Part shown: in pieces, positions 60,731 through 64,000 of the stretch
Layout: the number at the start of each line of letters is the position of its first letter
How positions within the stretch are numbered: position 1 is the stretch's first letter
Assembly (NCBI GenBank): GCA_046260155.1
Contig: JBJYXV010000089.1
Location: 156,096 to 220,095 of the forward strand
From: PFL25 sp046260155
GTDB lineage: Bacteria; Chloroflexota; Anaerolineae; Anaerolineales; UBA4823
Direction of reading: 5' to 3'
DNA length: 64,000 nucleotides
The notes under the pieces: model-generated
What the model was told of the DNA's origin: nothing
Database searches by the model: none
The model's input: only the letters and a program-made list of their open reading frames with translations
Translations under genes and position numbers: made by a program

Positions 60731-61483
60731 TTAATCCATTAATACCTGCCTAGGATCGACGCGCTCAAGATCAGCGATGATTACGCGCCTGCGCAGGTAG
60801 CTCAGGGTTTCTTCATTCCAGGTGGTGCAGGTGATAAGTGTCAGCTGTGGGTTTGGTGAATCCGCGAGCACGGATGCATCCTCTGGGTAGACCACTATTT
60901 GTTCTCTCACGGTATATGTATAAATGTTGTATTTATCTTCAAGTAGTATTTGGTCACCCGGATTCAGTCTCCACAGGTTCCGGAAGGGCCCATTGCTGCC
61001 ATCACGCACTGTGACATGACCAGCCAGGACGATGTTGGTGAAAGATGTTTGATTGGGAATATCCGCCAGAAGGGCGATATTTTGACCTAATGTTGAGAGG
61101 TCCCAGGAAACCTCGGAGTAGGGCATCGAAACCAGGGAAGTATTGATCTTGAGGATTGGGATAACTACCTGCTCGAATGATTTTGTGGTTCGAACTGTTG
61201 ATGCGAGTTCTTGCTGGTGTATCACTTCAGGCGCGCTGGATTCATTGACCTCCGGTTCAACCAGTATATCAGGTTGAACCGGTTGTTCTCCCTGTGGAGC
61301 TGTCCCCTCGACCAGTAATGGTGCAGATGATCCTTCGACTTCCCGCGTGGGAGCGATTTCGACCACCTGCGGATTGGTTAGACTGGTCACGGGTTCGGAA
61401 AGGTCGATTTGATATCGATCAGAACCTCTCCACACAGACATCCCGAACAGCACCAGGATGATTAGAAACCCAATTCTGCGCAT
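60731..61483 (-). CDS. Sortase (class D/E-like transpeptidase)
   Basis: Membrane-anchored transpeptidase that cleaves LPXTG motifs and links the protein to the cell wall. One N-terminal membrane helix (IGFLIILVLFGMSVW), a Pro/Glu-rich spacer (about residues 40-95) and the sortase fold (about 100-250). The triad is visible: His156 (VLAGHVTV), Cys219 (LTLITCTTW) and an Arg in LRRRVII (231-233). Its gene lies 16 bases after the LPETG protein gene on the same strand, so the protein is the likely substrate. The class was guessed from the TLITC motif. Confidence 0.9.
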   Translation of the reverse strand: MRRIGFLIILVLFGMSVWRGSDRYQIDLSEPVTSLTNPQVVEIAPTREVEGSSAPLLVEGTAPQGEQPVQPDILVEPEVNESSAPEVIHQQELASTVRTTKSFEQVVIPILKINTSLVSMPYSEVSWDLSTLGQNIALLADIPNQTSFTNIVLAGHVTVRDGSNGPFRNLWRLNPGDQILLEDKYNIYTYTVREQIVVYPEDASVLADSPNPQLTLITCTTWNEETLSYLRRRVIIADLERVDPRQVLMD

Positions 61484-61499
61484 ACCAAAATCTAGAGGC

Positions 61500-61910
61500 T
61501 TATTTCTTTATTCTGGCAGTTCTAAATGTGCGGATCAGGATTGCACCAATCAAGAAAATCATTGTTAAAGCAAACAACCACTGAATCCCCTGGCCGGGAT
61601 TGATAGGGAATTCACCGGTCTCGGGCAGCAGAACTACTTCCGTTTGCCTCGGTCTCGGGGTACTCGTAGAAGATTGTGCCACCGGTGTCGTTGGCGTGGC
61701 TGTTTGAATAGGTTGCTCTGTCACCGTGGGGGTGGGAGTATCGGGTTGAGGCTCTGTTGGGGTAGGTGTATCTGGTTGAGGCTGTGTTGGCGTGGGAGTA
61801 AGTGTGATACCCAGTAATTGGGTGGCTGTGGCATCGCCAGGTAAGGCCATAAGTGCTACAACCAAGATTAGAGCGGGAATAATCAGAAATGCGAAATATT
61901 TTTTAGACAT
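61500..61910 (-). CDS. LPETG-motif surface protein
   Basis: A 136-residue precursor: an N-terminal signal peptide (FAFLIIPALILVVALMALPG), a spacer of repeated Pro-Thr units (TPTPTQPQPDTPTPTEPQPD is repeated about twice), and a C-terminal sorting signal LPETG (residues 95-99) with a hydrophobic helix (about 108-127) and a basic tail RTFRTARIKK. It is expected to be linked to peptidoglycan by the adjacent sortase. The spacer repeats at the DNA level (about 36 bases) could vary in length between strains. No globular domain is seen, so it may be a stalk or the anchoring partner of the C25 protease. Confidence 0.85.
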   Translation of the reverse strand: MSKKYFAFLIIPALILVVALMALPGDATATQLLGITLTPTPTQPQPDTPTPTEPQPDTPTPTVTEQPIQTATPTTPVAQSSTSTPRPRQTEVVLLPETGEFPINPGQGIQWLFALTMIFLIGAILIRTFRTARIKK

Positions 61911-61928
61911 GGTAAATCCTCCAGTGAA

Positions 61929-64000
61929 TCATTTTGTGGTTATCGGTAGATTAATTGCATAGGAACGTTCGAGTTTCGTTGCAGGATCACCCAGGAGGGT
62001 GAATGTGTCAAGTAAGTCCGGGTTGGTGCCGACAGATGCCAGGTTCAATTTTCCGGCTAACACGGCAGAACCAATCTCACTTGTACCATCTTGATAAATT
62101 GTGTTCATGAATCCTTCAGCCAACCAGTGGTGACCGGTCGCAATGCCCAGCCCGGTTGATCCCCAAACGGCAATCGCACCTCCCCCGGGTTGTCTCAATA
62201 GAGATTCATCCAGGGTGGGGAGATCTGGGATTTGATATGAACCTGTAAAGCAGGTCATCTCGAGGACGACGGGAAGCTTTTGGCCGTTATTCAAACCTGC
62301 CACATCTTCCCAATGGAATAAGATTTCGTGTGCCCACTGGTGGATCGAAGCGTGGCCGGTGAACATGATCAGACCATTTCCATCATCCCAGACCTGGTTC
62401 ACCATTTCTCTGAATTGTTCGGGGGTTGCCTGGGAGGGGTTGTAATACAGGCGTTGAGCGGCAAAGGGGTGAGTGGGGAATTTGTTGATCAGGATATCTG
62501 ATAGGCTGGGGAAATCACCGCTCAGCGGATCGTTGTTATCAGCTACAAAAACCGCCTGGTGTTTCCAAGGGGTTGGGGAGGTTACGGCTGCATATTGGAC
62601 TATCTTGGAAACTATGGTTTCCAATTCTGCGGTGGAGTTTGCCGGCAGGCGCCCGATGAGCATGTCGGGTAGCGTATCGCTGCCATCTACAGTGACGTAG
62701 CGGTTATCGGCAGCAGTTTCACCTGCCCAGGGATCGACATCCTCCAAGTACGGTGGGATGAAGGTCGGAGTTGATGTCTCGCGGTATTGTTTCGGATCGT
62801 GTGTCCCATCCCCGACCAGCAGCACATATTTTGGCGTTTGATTCCAATTGAAATAGGCGTCTGCCAGGTAATCCTGAATCGCTGATGGCAGAGGTCGTCC
62901 ACCTCCATAGTTGTCGTAAATTGCCTGTACATCCTCGACGACTACCTGTAAACCATTTGCCTCATGCAAGGCTACCAGCGGGTTAAGGAAGGGGATGAAC
63001 TCCTCCGGGGAGATGATCACGTAATCGGCACCCTCAAATCCAGGTCCAGCAGAGAGGTCAACCATGCTGCGCAGATTATCCGGGGATTGGATCCCGCTGC
63101 TGGTTGTCACCCAGTAGTCATGTTCCTGGCTGTCATTCCCAACTGTGATCTGGTTCCCGGATGTCTCGATACCCGTCAGGAACACGGGTTGGTTGGGGTT
63201 GCTGATATCATAAGCTTGCAATCCAACGCTGGATGAAAGGGTAATTGGGAAAGTCGAGTTAGTCTGAGCTGCATTGAAAGCTACCGCCTGCCCTGCATTC
63301 GAAGTGCTTCCCAAGGCATAGCGGATCGAAAATGCATCCAACCATATACCATCCGCAGGAACACCCGGGGTATTGTCGGGTATGGTTAATGATAGCTGGT
63401 AATTGCCTTCCGGGAGGCTATTGGCATCAATGGTTAGATTTGCTTCATGGCTTGTTTTGCCGTTGAATTCGATGGATCCGAGGTCTAATGTGGTTCCATT
63501 AACCCTAATGGCAACATTTAACTTGTGATCCGGATTAGCACTGACGTCAGTAAAACCAATCAGCCAGAGTTTGATGAATGCTTCCCTGCTGCGGTCGAAA
63601 CCTGGCAGTGCGAAGGGGATATCAATCGTGGGAGCGCCGGGACGCTGGAGTTTATAACCTACCCAACGGTCACCATCCCGGCCAGCAGGGATGGGAGCAC
63701 AGTAGCAGGTGGGGGTGTAGATTTCGTTGTCTTCGAATACTACCTCTGCCCAGGGTATGGCAGTTGATCCTGATGGGGTGGCATCTCGAGAACCCATTTG
63801 CAGGCCACCCGGTCCGTCGAGGTGCAGCAGGTAGGTATCTGTATTTGTCCAGCGGCTGAAGCGTGGATCGGCGAAGAAACGGATTTTTTCACCGGGATCA
63901 AATAAGCCATCAACATCACCTACTACATCATATGCAATATTTGAACTTCCTCGCGTAAGACCCAGATTGCTGATGCTTATGGGGCTGCTGATAATCCCAG
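61929..64000 (-). CDS. Peptidase C25 (gingipain-like) surface protein, partial
   Basis: At least 689 codons, open to the window edge; the first Met seen (63797) is internal and the gene continues upstream. The C25 (gingipain R) catalytic domain is recognised by the His in FTGHASIHQW and the Cys in LEMTCFTGSYQ, in the order His then Cys. GDGTHDPKQYRE and the end TFTLLGDPATKLERSY are also typical of the family. The N-terminal part contains beta-rich domains (about residues 50-160) with VNGTTLDLGSIEFNGKT and the phrase WLIGFTDVSANPDHKLN. Cysteine proteases of this type cut after Arg or Lys. The gene is followed by the LPETG protein 18 bases later and the sortase. The secretion signal and the start lie outside the window. 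Confidence 0.85.
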   Translation of the reverse strand, partial: GIISSPISISNLGLTRGSSNIAYDVVGDVDGLFDPGEKIRFFADPRFSRWTNTDTYLLHLDGPGGLQMGSRDATPSGSTAIPWAEVVFEDNEIYTPTCYCAPIPAGRDGDRWVGYKLQRPGAPTIDIPFALPGFDRSREAFIKLWLIGFTDVSANPDHKLNVAIRVNGTTLDLGSIEFNGKTSHEANLTIDANSLPEGNYQLSLTIPDNTPGVPADGIWLDAFSIRYALGSTSNAGQAVAFNAAQTNSTFPITLSSSVGLQAYDISNPNQPVFLTGIETSGNQITVGNDSQEHDYWVTTSSGIQSPDNLRSMVDLSAGPGFEGADYVIISPEEFIPFLNPLVALHEANGLQVVVEDVQAIYDNYGGGRPLPSAIQDYLADAYFNWNQTPKYVLLVGDGTHDPKQYRETSTPTFIPPYLEDVDPWAGETAADNRYVTVDGSDTLPDMLIGRLPANSTAELETIVSKIVQYAAVTSPTPWKHQAVFVADNNDPLSGDFPSLSDILINKFPTHPFAAQRLYYNPSQATPEQFREMVNQVWDDGNGLIMFTGHASIHQWAHEILFHWEDVAGLNNGQKLPVVLEMTCFTGSYQIPDLPTLDESLLRQPGGGAIAVWGSTGLGIATGHHWLAEGFMNTIYQDGTSEIGSAVLAGKLNLASVGTNPDLLDTFTLLGDPATKLERSYAINLPITTK

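Noticed and set aside
1..64000. CRISPR array, insertion sequence, prophage or defence island
   Set aside because: No regularly spaced direct repeats, transposase motifs, integrase or phage structural genes were seen anywhere in the window.

Overview
The window reads as chromosomal DNA of an anaerobic or facultatively fermentative member of the Chloroflexota, most likely class Anaerolineae. This is inferred from gene content and has not been tested by a search. The main pointers are a NifJ-type pyruvate:ferredoxin oxidoreductase with a dihydroorotate-dehydrogenase-like neighbour, an EF-P with a PGRG loop, an NBR1-type Ig-like lipoprotein, a bacterial Elp3, a MutL/GlmL-family ASKHA protein without its mutase, and many secreted proteins with Thr/Pro-rich linkers. 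No phage, insertion sequence, CRISPR array or defence island was seen. Coding density is high and many genes overlap by 1-4 bases.

Layout. 1-5.2 kb (minus): efp, a Cys-rich small protein, a HAD-DinB fusion, fabF-fabH, and the 5' end of ftsH. 5.3-7.5 kb: a CheY-like regulator, a LysM/M23 envelope peptidase and a DUF2007-like protein. 7.6-9.7 kb: two unrecognised winged-helix-like proteins, then tRNA-Arg(UCU). 9.9-17.2 kb (plus): tpx, hsp20, lon, a second CheY-like regulator, a PHP-AlbA_2 fusion, a GNAT, mogA/moaB and lepB. 17.2-25.7 kb (minus): acyl-CoA dehydrogenase, AMP-forming acyl-CoA synthetase, NBR1-Ig lipoprotein, recA, an M23 lipoprotein and a TolB-like repeat protein. 25.8-29.5 kb: a heterodimeric ABC exporter. 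31.0-31.7 kb: rpsU-infA behind a consensus promoter and a leader with a terminator-like hairpin. 31.8-36.5 kb: nifJ and its neighbour.

36.8-44.2 kb is the most unusual part. It is a tightly packed, uninterrupted set of eight plus-strand genes: a small protein, a one-TM protein, two polytopic membrane proteins, a zinc-ribbon membrane protein with an extracellular domain, a MutL/GlmL-family ASKHA ATPase, a barrel-sandwich/KOW-like protein and an LPDTG sortase substrate. No glutamate mutase subunit is present, so the MutL homologue probably serves a membrane complex of unknown role.

44.3-57.5 kb holds phosphoglucomutase, a degenerate cNMP-bPH membrane protein, def, recF, rsmG, a DUF4349-like lipoprotein, a phosphoesterase, a methyltransferase, elp3 and a large hybrid histidine kinase. 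57.5-60.7 kb is a BtuFCD-type uptake operon under a cobalamin riboswitch with its own promoter and terminator. 60.7 kb to the window end is a surface operon: a C25 (gingipain-like) protease that runs off the window, an LPETG protein and a sortase. The sortase here and the LPDTG protein at 43.7 kb suggest a monoderm-style covalent surface display system in this organism.

Several genes (36806, 45849, 50104 and 52763) have a -10-like box only 6-9 bases before the start codon and no Shine-Dalgarno sequence, which suggests leaderless transcripts. Others (rpsU, infA, btuF, recA, nifJ) have strong Shine-Dalgarno sequences.
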